From positions 1-33,042 of the IMG/VR virus record IMGVR_UViG_3300017772_000061: a stretch of DNA of 33,042 bases, one strand, 5' to 3'. This document shows positions 20,862 through 27,326 of the stretch, piece by piece. Source of the DNA: a virus. The notes beneath the pieces are model-generated. The model was not told the origin of the DNA. It saw only the letters and a program-made list of their open reading frames with translations, and did no database searches. The translations under genes were made by a program, and so were the position numbers. The first letter of the stretch is position 1; every line of letters begins with the position of its first letter.

Positions 20862-22511
20862 CTAGAAATCGAACGGATCCTCCCGCTCGAGCTGAGCCGG
20901 AAATGCAGAGCCCCGGCAGGAACGGATGTCCAGATCAGGCCGCTGATTCCTGAACTGGATCGTGGGCGTGCCCAGTTTCGAGATCGTGATCGACAAAGGA
21001 TTGCTGGCGTCATGAACAACCCAACCGTTGCTCCACTGGCCGCCGGAAAAGCGCTCAACAGGGTCGCCATCAGACAGAGGTGATAAACCCTCAGAGGCAG
21101 GGTGATTAACCTCCCCTCCCTCGGAACCCCGATAAGAACGTGATAAAGGTGATAAACCTCTTTGTTCCTGGGTGCGCGCGTGCGTGAGCGTGGAAACATC
21201 GTCAGGGTTTTTCACCTTTATCACGTTTATCTGCCCTTCAGCGGGGAGGGGGTTGATTGGCGCAAACAGGGCCGCTGGGCGCCCACCCTCTGCTCCGGTA
21301 TCGGCATGACCGACCTGATGCACGAGCCCCTTTCTGTTGAGCGTTCTGAGGCATCGGTGCATTTTGTTTGCCTCGAGGTTGAAACGGCGCCCCAGCTCAG
21401 CAACGGTGCAGGGAAACTGACCGATCATCCACCGCTCGTTGATGTAGTCAAAAACATCAGCTGATCGGCCCTGCAGATCGTCCGCCGCCTCCTGCAGCGC
21501 CTCGCCCTGAAGCACAGCCTCACCATCGCCGTGATGAATCCAGCCATCATCGTGCAGCTCAATCAGCAGCGTCGAGCCTTTGGCCCGCCCCTGCGTTTTC
21601 AAGATGACGCGGTGATCCTGCTGGGTTTGGCCCTCGGCCGGCTGCCGGAACCAGTTCATCAGAATCGTCAGGCTCGCCGCGGCCGGGAGGGCGTTTGATC
21701 CTCGAGAGGCGTTGGTTGCGTTGCCGCCCGCCACTGATTTGTTGGTGTGATGGATCATCGCCAGCGTGGCGTGATGCGGCGCTAGGGCATGAGCAAGGTC
21801 GCGGGCCGGGCCATCAAATGCACTAGTGGCCTCATCAACTCCGAGCGGGCTGATGCAAGCGTGGTAGCTATCGACGAGGAACAGCGATCGGGGGTGCTGC
21901 TCAGCGATGGAGCCGAGGTGCGCGATGCCCTCGGCCGTCAGATGAAGCGGCGCGCCGGTATGCCAGAGCATCTCAACCGGACCGCCGAGCCCGCCATCTG
22001 CAGCCACGAGGCCCTCCCGCTCAAACAGCGTGTGCCAATCGTTCTCAGGTTGGTCAGTCCCAACGATAAAAACCTTGGGGCATGGACCATGTAGCGGTTG
22101 GCCTAGGTATGTCGCATCGCCTCGCCACCAAGCTCCGATCATGCCAACCATCAGCGCAGATTTACCAACCTTTGGCGGGGCCACCAGCAGGTTGAATGTG
22201 CCGGCCATGATCACGCCCTCCCATGCCCAAGGCGTGGGAGTGGTATCCATACGCTCGCCTTTCATGCGAGGAATGGTTACGCCGCTGATCTCGCCGCGTG
22301 CGCGGGCCAAGTAGATCGCCGCAGTTCGCTCACTGATCGGACAGCCCAGCTCCTCAGCCATGAGCCGGAGCCGCTGGCTTTGGAGGAACTGGTCAGGCTC
22401 GTCAGAGATAACCGCGGCGGCGGCCTGCTGAACGTCGCGGAGGAGCGCTTTGTGATCGTTGAGCGCCTCCGGGCGCACATAGCTCTTTGAGTCGTCGGGT
22501 GTAAAAACCAT
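20862..22511 (-). CDS. RepA-like AAA/RecA-fold replicative helicase with winged-helix domain
   Basis: This 549-aa protein has an N-terminal helical region and then a RecA-like ATPase. Walker A is VAPPKVGKSAL (110-120), Walker B is LFLVDSYH with the preceding RSL, and MIHHTNKS forms the following strand/sensor-like motif. This matches the RepA/AAA_25 hexameric helicase group often used by phages and plasmids. A winged helix follows (TVAELGRRFNLEANKMHRCLRTLNRKGLVHQ), and the tail is basic and Ser-rich. No primase zinc finger or TOPRIM was seen, so primer synthesis may rely on the host. The ATG at 22511 overlaps the upstream 124-aa gene by 110 nt, so the real start could be later. It is the replication motor of this phage, by inference. 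Confidence 0.82.
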   Translation of the reverse strand: MVFTPDDSKSYVRPEALNDHKALLRDVQQAAAAVISDEPDQFLQSQRLRLMAEELGCPISERTAAIYLARARGEISGVTIPRMKGERMDTTPTPWAWEGVIMAGTFNLLVAPPKVGKSALMVGMIGAWWRGDATYLGQPLHGPCPKVFIVGTDQPENDWHTLFEREGLVAADGGLGGPVEMLWHTGAPLHLTAEGIAHLGSIAEQHPRSLFLVDSYHACISPLGVDEATSAFDGPARDLAHALAPHHATLAMIHHTNKSVAGGNATNASRGSNALPAAASLTILMNWFRQPAEGQTQQDHRVILKTQGRAKGSTLLIELHDDGWIHHGDGEAVLQGEALQEAADDLQGRSADVFDYINERWMIGQFPCTVAELGRRFNLEANKMHRCLRTLNRKGLVHQVGHADTGAEGGRPAALFAPINPLPAEGQINVIKVKNPDDVSTLTHARTQEQRGLSPLSRSYRGSEGGEVNHPASEGLSPLSDGDPVERFSGGQWSNGWVVHDASNPLSITISKLGTPTIQFRNQRPDLDIRSCRGSAFPAQLEREDPFDF

Positions 22512-22776
22512 CCTTCGCTTTCGAGGGGGAGAACAGGGTTTGTTTGGAATAGATGCGAAGGCGCTCTAGCTCCCGAAACGCAGCCAGCTCGTCGCTTGAC
22601 CGGTAGGGATGGGCTGCATCAAACGCGTCGAGCGCTTCATTAGAGCGCTGCCGCTGCATTTTTGAGTAGTAGCCGGCCTGAGCTAGCTCGTCATCAAACT
22701 CGGCTTGGAGCCCGTAGGGCACCCACTGAAGCAGCTCGTAGGCTCGCCGCTCAATGTCATCTTTAGTCACGATCAA
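22402..22776 (-). CDS. Hypothetical protein overlapping helicase start
   Basis: This 124-aa ORF has a convincing N-terminal part (KDDIERRAYELLQWVPYGLQ, FDDELAQAGYYSKMQRQRS, SDELAAFRELERLR). The last 35 residues (APGGAQRSQSAPPRRSAGRRRG) are low complexity and overlap the helicase by 110 nt in another frame. Either the real protein ends in this overlap, or a frameshift joins its coding part to the helicase. It overlaps the 65-aa gene upstream by 14 nt. No family is recognised. Confidence 0.58.
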   Translation of the reverse strand: MIVTKDDIERRAYELLQWVPYGLQAEFDDELAQAGYYSKMQRQRSNEALDAFDAAHPYRSSDELAAFRELERLRIYSKQTLFSPSKAKDGFYTRRLKELCAPGGAQRSQSAPPRRSAGRRRGYL

Positions 22777-22960
22777 TCGGCTCGGGCTCCTGAGCGATAG
22801 CTCGTTGCAGCAGGAAGTTCACCCATGAAACCCTGGTTTGGCCGATTGGCTTTTTCCGATGCAGCTCCTGCAGAACGCGAGGGTCGATGACGACGCGATA
22901 TTCGCCGTGCGGGTCGATGATTTCTCCTGGCTGGGCATGAGCGGGGCCTGTGATGGGCAT
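22763..22960 (-). CDS. Small hypothetical protein, possible ribbon-helix-helix-like regulator
   Basis: This 65-aa protein begins MPITGPAHAQPGEIIDPHGEY, then RVVIDPRVLQELHRKKPIGQ and RVSWVNFLLQRAIAQE. A beta strand RVVIDP followed by two helices resembles the ribbon-helix-helix pattern, but the match is loose. It is the first minus-strand gene of the divergent early region, opposite the plus-strand nuclease, a typical place for a regulator. The ATG at 22960 leaves about 60 nt before the best nuclease start, enough for a promoter region. Confidence 0.55.
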   Translation of the reverse strand: MPITGPAHAQPGEIIDPHGEYRVVIDPRVLQELHRKKPIGQTRVSWVNFLLQRAIAQEPEPIDRD

Positions 22961-23019
22961 TGGCAGGGGTTGATTCAGGCCCTGACTCTGCCATTGTTAG
23001 CCGGACATGCAACCCCAAA

Positions 23020-23667
23020 TTGCTCGACCCGATCCCTGAACTGCACCTCGACGAGGTGCATCACCGCTACAGCCTCCGAGGTAATCTGCTCGCCCGTTCT
23101 GTTTCGGAGGTCGTTGGCTATCAGCTGACGGACATCCAGCGCGCAGGGATGGAGCGTTACAAAAACGGCCCCAAGGGCTGGGCAGCACGAGGCCAAGCCA
23201 TCCACAAAGTTCTTGAGCATCACCTTCGAGATGAACCATGCGTTCATGACGAAATGTGGGAGCCATGGATCACCCCATTATTGGAAGAGGCGCTGTTTAG
23301 CCGAATGTGGCTCCATGCCTGCGAGTACAGGCTGGTAGACGAGGATCGCTCGATGGGTGGCAGCTTTGATTTTTTAGTTGAACAGCAGGAGGAGGGAGTT
23401 TCGAGAGGCAAAGGACTGATGGTTTTAGGAGATCTCAAAACTGTTTCATCAGCCCAAGCGCTAAAAAGACGCAAGCCGGCCACTGCCCAACTCGGTGCGT
23501 ATCTAGGAATGCTGCAACAGCACCACCCTGATCTGCGCGTCGATCAATGCGTCACAGTGGTTTCCGGCCCGGATGGCTGCCGCGTGATCCGAGAGGATCC
23601 CACAGATTGCTTAGCCGCATGGGAGGACGTGTGGGCTCGCTATGAACTCGACCAACCTGATTTCTAA
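23020..23667 (+). CDS. RecB-type PD-(D/E)XK nuclease (Cas4/exonuclease-like)
   Basis: The start is uncertain. A TTG at 23020 (MLDPIPELHLDEVHHRYSLRG) gives 215 aa; a TTG at 22960 would add 20 residues and leave no room for a divergent promoter. The protein contains all the RecB-family nuclease motifs: ARGQAIH, an acidic CEYRLVD, GGSFDFL, GDLKTVS (D-x-K) and QLGAYLGML (Q-x-x-x-Y). It is likely a 5'-3' or ssDNA exonuclease that works with the ERF annealing protein in phage recombination. The stop overlaps the next ATG (TAATG). No Cys cluster for an Fe-S centre is obvious, so it is not a canonical Cas4. Confidence 0.87.
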   Translation: MLDPIPELHLDEVHHRYSLRGNLLARSVSEVVGYQLTDIQRAGMERYKNGPKGWAARGQAIHKVLEHHLRDEPCVHDEMWEPWITPLLEEALFSRMWLHACEYRLVDEDRSMGGSFDFLVEQQEEGVSRGKGLMVLGDLKTVSSAQALKRRKPATAQLGAYLGMLQQHHPDLRVDQCVTVVSGPDGCRVIREDPTDCLAAWEDVWARYELDQPDF

Positions 23668-23924
23668 TGAACTGCCCCAGCTGCAACGCCACGCTGATCT
23701 GCGTCCTCGAGTCGCGCCATACAGGGAAAAACGTCATTAGCCGCAAGCGTCAATGCAAAATATGCGGTCATAAATGGCCTACGGCTGAAATCACCTGTCC
23801 TCCCATCGCATCGGTGGCAGGCAGGCATTGGGGATCATTCAAGGTCCGAGACGAGCTAGTGGATGAGCTGGAGACAACGGCGGGAATGTACCGCCCTTCC
23901 TTCGCTTGCCATGGCGCGCCATAA
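23667..23924 (+). CDS. Zinc-ribbon protein (NrdR-type ribbon)
   Basis: This 85-aa protein has four Cys as a zinc ribbon: NCPSCNATLI near residue 3-6 and CKICGHKW near residue 31-34. A basic RHTGKNVISRKRQ, as in NrdR and related ribbons, lies between. It lacks the ATP-cone domain of NrdR, so it is not a nucleotide-reductase repressor. The C-terminal half has KVRDELVDELETT. Proteins like this commonly accompany phage recombination genes as DNA- or protein-binding modules. The ATG overlaps the nuclease stop, and its last codons are in the third TGGCGCGCCA palindrome. Confidence 0.75.
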   Translation: MNCPSCNATLICVLESRHTGKNVISRKRQCKICGHKWPTAEITCPPIASVAGRHWGSFKVRDELVDELETTAGMYRPSFACHGAP

Positions 23925-23934
23925 GGGCTAATGT
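23906..23934 (+). promoter_or_regulatory. Possible promoter P3 with the GGCGCGCC palindrome
   Basis: On the plus strand TTGCCA (23906-23911) is followed by a 17-bp spacer and TAATGT (23929-23934). The 12-bp palindrome ATGGCGCGCCAT (23911-23922) overlaps the -35 and the spacer. The -10 is poor (3/6), so this is weaker than P1 and P2. It would serve the 54-aa gene at 23971 and those downstream. The palindrome phase differs by two bases from P1 and P2. Confidence 0.42.
23911..23922. repeat. TGGCGCGCCA palindrome copy 3
   Basis: The 12-bp palindrome ATGGCGCGCCAT overlaps the last codons of the zinc-ribbon gene. Copies 3 and 4 share an 18-bp match, TGCCATGGCGCGCCATAA, which is longer than the palindrome itself. 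Confidence 0.9.
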
Positions 23935-23970
23935 CTGATTGCCGGCGACGGCACTGTTTGCTCAGATCAA

Positions 23971-24135
23971 ATGACTGCATCCGAAAGGCTGTATCAAGCC
24001 ATCCGCATCCGCAAGGCTCTACATGAGCTGATGACGGTTGAGGAGGCCGACAGCCACGGTGGAATCTACGAGCACCTCGATGATTTCATCCGCGACATCA
24101 CCCACGACATTGAGGACAACATCTCACCTTTGTAA
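23971..24135 (+). CDS. Small hypothetical acidic protein (54 aa)
   Basis: This 54-aa ORF runs from the ATG at 23971 to the TAA at 24133-24135. It begins MTASERLYQAIRIRKALHEL and continues TVEEADSHGGIYEHLDD, with an acidic helical end (IRDITHDIEDNISPL). No family is recognised. It fills the gap between the zinc-ribbon and winged-helix genes and is followed 3 nt later by the ATG of the latter. Good codon structure and position support it as real. It is shorter than many length cut-offs. Confidence 0.66.
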   Translation: MTASERLYQAIRIRKALHELMTVEEADSHGGIYEHLDDFIRDITHDIEDNISPL

Positions 24136-24138
24136 CTC

Positions 24139-24471
24139 ATGGATCACGCCGATCTGCCGTTGTTTAATCATCCAACGGCACCCCATAACGGCACCGACAC
24201 CAGTCGCGACGCTGCTGAAAGCATTCGCTTCCAGATCAACGGCATGTGCCGAGATGTTCTCGAAATAATCCGCGAGCGCCCTCTAGGGCTCACGTGCGAA
24301 CAAATCGAGCAACTGTTGGAAATGAAACATCAGACCGCGAGCGCTCGACTCCGCGATCTGATGGAGATGCACCCTTCTCCCCTCGAGTTCCGCCCAGATG
24401 AAAAAACTGGCAAGCCCCAGCGGCGCGTCAATTCATCCGGTCGAACTGCCCGTATCTACTTCGCCAAATGA
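24139..24471 (+). CDS. Winged-helix phage DNA-binding protein
   Basis: This 110-aa protein has TDTSRDAAESIRFQINGM, then CRDVLEIIRERPLGLTCEQIEQLLEM and HQTASARLRDLMEM, followed by RRVNSSGRTARIYFAK. This is a small winged-helix family widespread in phages (pattern TSxxAA, VLxxI, GLTxxEI, HQTxSARxRDL, then a wing SGRxAxVY). It may be a regulator or a replication accessory factor in the early operon, binding the GGCGCGCC sites or other DNA. Its 3' end overlaps the AT-hook gene by 4 nt. The call is of fold, not of target. Confidence 0.78.
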   Translation: MDHADLPLFNHPTAPHNGTDTSRDAAESIRFQINGMCRDVLEIIRERPLGLTCEQIEQLLEMKHQTASARLRDLMEMHPSPLEFRPDEKTGKPQRRVNSSGRTARIYFAK

Positions 24472-24962
24472 CACAGCCCATCGATCACGAACTGCAACGC
24501 GATTTCGTCGAAAACGACGACGGCTACAAGCTTGTCAAAGAGCGTCATAACAAAATGCACTCAGAGGCTTGGTCCGCAAAAATGGAGGTGCTGCATGAGC
24601 TGCGTAAAATCAACCACCTGCTTTTGGCTTTCGACTTATGCGTCGAAAAGGCATGGGAGCACGAAGATGTTGAAGAAGACGGAGAGCTGGACAAACAGCT
24701 AAAACGACTCACGCCTGACAGCAGCGACGTCTGGTTCGGCCAGTACAACCACGCTGCCGATTTAATAAAGAATCAGGGCGTTGAGCAGTGCAAGGCTGTT
24801 CTGATGCAAGTCCACCTCGCGGAAAAGCTGCAGAAGGAAGCCTCCTCTCATTGCAACAGTCTCACCGCTGCGCGAGAGGAAGCCGAAAAACGCTACCGCG
24901 CATCTCTGGAGCCAGTTAAACGCGGCCCCGGCCGCCCCAAAAAAAACACCTCTGATTCATGA
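24468..24962 (+). CDS. Hypothetical protein with C-terminal AT-hook
   Basis: This 164-aa, mainly helical protein has a charged coiled coil (EVLHELRKINHLLLAFDLCVE, DKQLKRLT, AREEAEKRYRASLE). Its C-terminus VKRGPGRPKKNTSD carries the core GRPK AT-hook, which binds the minor groove of AT-rich DNA. No other domain is recognised. It overlaps the upstream gene and the downstream gene by 4 nt each, so it is coupled. AT-hook proteins in phages can compact DNA or silence host promoters; which applies here is unknown. Confidence 0.7.
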   Translation: MTQPIDHELQRDFVENDDGYKLVKERHNKMHSEAWSAKMEVLHELRKINHLLLAFDLCVEKAWEHEDVEEDGELDKQLKRLTPDSSDVWFGQYNHAADLIKNQGVEQCKAVLMQVHLAEKLQKEASSHCNSLTAAREEAEKRYRASLEPVKRGPGRPKKNTSDS

Positions 24963-25255
24963 CCGCAACTAATCGCCAGCTCGTCGAGCTGGTCATATCG
25001 TTAGATCGTTTTTTAGGCAGCATTGATCTCTGCTTTAGAGATGACGAGGCTTACACCCAAATCCTTGTTTCAAAAAACGACAACGGCTGGGAGCTTCTGA
25101 AAAAAGCGCTTTATGGCGTTGATTTCGGATCTGATGGCTACGGATCCAATCTCCACTCCCTGATGTGTGACGCACAGCATCTGCGAAAGGATTTCCAGAG
25201 CTATTTAGCTGCCGTTGCACTGGAACAGCTCAAAAACGAGAGCCAGCCTGAATGA
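24959..25255 (+). CDS. Hypothetical protein (98 aa)
   Basis: This 98-aa, acidic and helical protein reads TATNRQLVELVISLDRFLGS, then DLCFRDDEAYTQILV and GYGSNLHSLMCDAQHLRKDF. No family is recognised. Both ends overlap neighbours by 4 nt (AT-hook gene upstream, RusA gene downstream), so it is part of the recombination operon and probably expressed with it. Nothing visible points to a specific function. Confidence 0.68.
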   Translation: MTATNRQLVELVISLDRFLGSIDLCFRDDEAYTQILVSKNDNGWELLKKALYGVDFGSDGYGSNLHSLMCDAQHLRKDFQSYLAAVALEQLKNESQPE

Positions 25256-25692
25256 ACAGCTTCACGTTTATCGTTCCCGGCGTTCCGGCTCCCCAAGGCA
25301 GCAAAACCTACAAGGGCCGCGGCGTCATGCTCGAGGCCAGCTCTCGGACAAAACCATGGCGATCAGACGTGAAGTTCGCCGCTGAGGAGGCATTGCATAC
25401 CCTGCCATGGCGCGCCATAATGCCAATGCAGGTGGAAGCCACATTTGTTTTCAGGCGCCCGAACAGCCATCACGTCGCAGGCGATCCCGCTCGCGAGCTG
25501 AAAGCAAACGCACCTAAATACTCGGTCAAGCGCATCGGAGACCTCGACAAACTTTGTCGAGCAATCTGCGACGCGCTGACTGGGGTGGCCTATGACGACG
25601 ACTCTCAGGTTGTCAGCCTTATCGCCCACCGCCGCTACTCAAACCCTGATGAACGACCCTGTGCAATTATCACCGTCACAGCCCTCGAGTGA
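25252..25692 (+). CDS. rusA: RusA-like Holliday junction resolvase
   Basis: This 146-aa protein has the RusA pattern: an N-terminal beta strand FTFIVPGVPAPQGSKTY, a central VEATFVFRRPN, and the catalytic region KRIGDLDKLCRAICDALTGVAYDDDSQVV. The acidic Asp pair in GDLDK and the Asp in YDDDSQV are the metal ligands that family members use to cleave four-way junctions before packaging. It follows a coupled gene (ATGA) and overlaps the ERF gene by 44 nt. Length is near the usual 120-140 aa. The fourth palindrome lies inside the coding sequence. Confidence 0.9.
   Translation: MNSFTFIVPGVPAPQGSKTYKGRGVMLEASSRTKPWRSDVKFAAEEALHTLPWRAIMPMQVEATFVFRRPNSHHVAGDPARELKANAPKYSVKRIGDLDKLCRAICDALTGVAYDDDSQVVSLIAHRRYSNPDERPCAIITVTALE
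25407..25418. repeat. TGGCGCGCCA palindrome copy 4 (within RusA gene)
   Basis: ATGGCGCGCCAT is flanked by TGCC and AA as in copy 3. A -35-like TTGCAT (25393-25398, 3/6), a 17-bp spacer and CATAAT (25416-25421, 5/6) could form an internal promoter for the ERF gene, but the -35 is poor. The palindrome would overlap the -10 rather than sit in the spacer. Confidence 0.85.
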
Positions 25693-26359
25693 TCTCGCTG
25701 CTGCTCTTATTGAGTTTCAGAAAGCTGTCCCGACCATCCACGACAACGACAACAGCTATCACGGCAGTTTCGCCAATCTGCCCGGCATCCTCTCCACTAT
25801 CGGCCCTGCTCTCCGGGCGAACGGCCTCGCTGTTTCGCAGCTGCCAGAGCAGATCGACGGCGACCCTGGGCTTCGCACCACGTTGATGCACGTCAGCGGT
25901 CAGCAGATCTCGTCTGTTACACCGCTCTCGATCAACGCTGGAAAAAACGGCACCCAAGAGTGGGGCAAAGCCATGACTTACACCCGGCGTTACGCCCTGC
26001 AGGCTGTGCTCGGTCTCTGCGTTGGCATCGAGGACAACGATGCTGATCTGGAGCCCTCCGCCCCGCCAGTTCGAGGTGGCAAATCTGAGCCGGCCGCGGC
26101 CAAAGCCTCAGAGGATCTCACCCAAAAAGAAAAGGATCTGTGCATCGGCATGATCGCGCAGATTGCAAAAGCCACCGCAGACGGCGGGATGGGCGACAAA
26201 GCTGCTCAGAAACAACTGTGCGAGTCTTTCCGCTCTCAGTTCAAGATTACCGCAGTCAAAGTTTCTGATGGCATTCAAAAGCAAAAGCACAAAGATTGGA
26301 TTGAGGAACAGGTGAAACTGATCGAAAACGAGTTCATCAAAAAACAAGCTAAGAAATGA
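25649..26359 (+). CDS. erf: ERF-family single-strand annealing protein
   Basis: The start is the ATG at 25649 (MNDPVQLSPSQPSSDLAAAL), 236 aa. A longer frame from 25592 is only read-through of RusA. The protein has the ERF signature: helical ALIEFQKAVPTIHDND, then LPGILSTIGPALRANGL, strand TTLMHVSGQQISS and the KAMTYTRRYALQAVLGL helix with the GIEDNDAD motif. ERF proteins anneal complementary ssDNA and act with an exonuclease in phage recombination. The C-terminal charged helical tail (KQKHKDWIEEQVKL) is common. The RecB-type nuclease upstream is its likely partner. Confidence 0.9.
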   Translation: MNDPVQLSPSQPSSDLAAALIEFQKAVPTIHDNDNSYHGSFANLPGILSTIGPALRANGLAVSQLPEQIDGDPGLRTTLMHVSGQQISSVTPLSINAGKNGTQEWGKAMTYTRRYALQAVLGLCVGIEDNDADLEPSAPPVRGGKSEPAAAKASEDLTQKEKDLCIGMIAQIAKATADGGMGDKAAQKQLCESFRSQFKITAVKVSDGIQKQKHKDWIEEQVKLIENEFIKKQAKK

Positions 26360-26541
26360 CCAGTGAGAAGACCCCGCAAGCGCTCTCCGACGACAAACGG
26401 CGGAACAACCAGTTCTCTGTGCGGCTGGATTCCGATACAGCCGCCATGCTCCATCACTTCATGGAGAGCAGAAGTTACAGCGCCAATGAGGCGCTAAAGA
26501 TCATCGTTACTCTCTTTTTCAAAGGACACACCAATGCCTGA
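26356..26541 (+). CDS. Ribbon-helix-helix-like small regulator
   Basis: This 61-aa protein has NNQFSVRLDSDTAAMLHHFM, then a second helix ANEALKIIVTLFF. The strand QFSVRLD followed by two helices is the ribbon-helix-helix pattern (Arc/MetJ type). The basic N-terminal DDKRR would flank the DNA-binding strand. It overlaps ERF by 4 nt and the SSB-like gene by 8 nt. Being small, basic and in the early operon, it is a candidate for binding the palindromic sites, but the pairing is inference. Confidence 0.72.
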   Translation: MTSEKTPQALSDDKRRNNQFSVRLDSDTAAMLHHFMESRSYSANEALKIIVTLFFKGHTNA

Positions 26542-26860
26542 TTTTTCGATTGGATTTGCTCAGTTCACTACTCTCGAGGAGGAAAAACGCACCGAAAAAA
26601 GCCCAGACGTCACCGGATCAATTGAAGTTTTGGAGGAGGATGTCGCGGCTCTAATCAGTCACCTGCAGACCGCAGACCGCGAGACCAACTACCGGGATGA
26701 AACTGTTGTTCGCCTGCGCCTCGCCGGCTGGAACGGCACGTTCAAAAACCGAAACGGCGAGTTTCGCCCGATGCTAAAAGGCAAGCTCAGCGGCCCTTAC
26801 AAGCCCGAGAACAAGCCGGCCGCTGTTGCTGCCCCAAGCAGCGTCGACATCGACTTCTGA
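26534..26860 (+). CDS. SSB-like protein (acidic tail), inferred
   Basis: This 108-aa protein has the central pattern DVTGSIEVLEEDVAALISHL, then NYRDETVVRLRLAGWNG and a MLKGKLSGPYK strand. It ends in an acidic SSVDIDF tail. A short beta-rich domain plus acidic C-terminal tail ending in Asp-Phe is like the SSB tail that recruits partners. Related marine phage proteins show the SIEVPADLLPEL and VVKLRIAAW pattern. It is the last gene of the plus-strand operon, after ERF, which fits ssDNA handling. The OB fold itself is not proven. Confidence 0.55.
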   Translation: MPDFSIGFAQFTTLEEEKRTEKSPDVTGSIEVLEEDVAALISHLQTADRETNYRDETVVRLRLAGWNGTFKNRNGEFRPMLKGKLSGPYKPENKPAAVAAPSSVDIDF

Positions 26861-26946
26861 TCAGCGGGGCATCAAGCGTGCAGGATCGGAAACGACTGCA
26901 GGGGTTGCCTTGGGCCAACCTTCTTACGACGCTTCGTGTAAGTCCC

Positions 26947-27171
26947 CTAAACCCGCTCAATGAACGCAATGTGCTCTACAGCCTGCTTCAGCAACTTGCC
27001 CTGATGCCACTGCTGTCGTGCCATGGCAACACATAACTGCGATAGCACGTCAATGTTTTCGCAATCCTCGATTTCTCTGATACTGCGCTCGAGGGTCAAC
27101 TCTTCTTCCAGACTTTGCTCAATAACCATCCACTGCATTGATGGATCGTAAGGCCCGTTTTTCGTAGGCAT
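26947..27171 (-). CDS. Small helical protein, unknown; NblA-like resemblance possible
   Basis: This 74-aa protein from the ATG at 27171 (TTG at 27207 is possible). The segment SLEEELTLERSIREIEDCEN, then VLSQLCVAMARQQWHQGKLL, forms two helices. Pattern and length recall NblA phycobilisome-degradation proteins (SLEQEFxL...LxxLYxQMM...LxKQ), and also a short helical family I think is common in picocyanobacteria. Neither is secure from sequence alone. It is the last gene of a minus-strand block, tail-to-tail with the plus-strand operon (86-nt gap with a GGTTG/CAACC hairpin only). Confidence 0.5.
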   Translation of the reverse strand: MPTKNGPYDPSMQWMVIEQSLEEELTLERSIREIEDCENIDVLSQLCVAMARQQWHQGKLLKQAVEHIAFIERV

Positions 27172-27200
27172 ACGGCTCCTCTGTCTTAAATCGTATGTAA

Positions 27201-27326
27201 TCACCAATAGCGGGAACTAACCAGTCCTGCACTGGTAAACAAGCTTGCCAATTCACGGGTTGAACACAGTTCATCACGACGGTCGTCCAAAACGCGCTGA
27301 CATAACTCCAGCTCATCGGTCGACAA
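27201..27326 (-). CDS. Possible overlapping small protein (41 aa)
   Basis: A 41-codon frame from the TTG at 27326 to the TGA at 27203-27201 reads MSTDELELCQRVLDDRRDEL, then CSTRELASLFTSAGLVSSRYW. It looks more protein-like than the overlapping 72-aa frame in another phase (27119-27337), which is Trp/Cys/Val-rich. It overlaps the C39 peptidase end by 14 nt. No family is recognised. A helix-turn-helix is conceivable (STRELASLFTSAGL). The non-ATG start and small size keep confidence low. Confidence 0.4.
   Translation of the reverse strand: MSTDELELCQRVLDDRRDELCSTRELASLFTSAGLVSSRYW

Noticed and set aside
20816-21199. 127-aa minus-strand ORF over the helicase end
   Set aside because: Shadow of the helicase frame; it also spans the P2 promoter.
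21949-21956. Fifth GGCGCGCC as an operator copy
   Set aside because: It lies inside the helicase gene with CG rather than TA flanks and has no promoter boxes nearby. Probably chance.
23020-23667. Cas4 or CRISPR-associated nuclease
   Set aside because: No CRISPR repeats or other cas genes, and no obvious Fe-S Cys cluster. The RecB-type nuclease with an ERF partner explains it.
23667-23924. NrdR transcriptional repressor
   Set aside because: Only the zinc ribbon is present. The ATP-cone domain needed for NrdR function is missing, so it is listed as a zinc-ribbon protein.
26861-26946. Bidirectional terminator between convergent genes
   Set aside because: Only a 5-bp GGTTG/CAACC stem without a T-run is present. 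Not strong enough to annotate.
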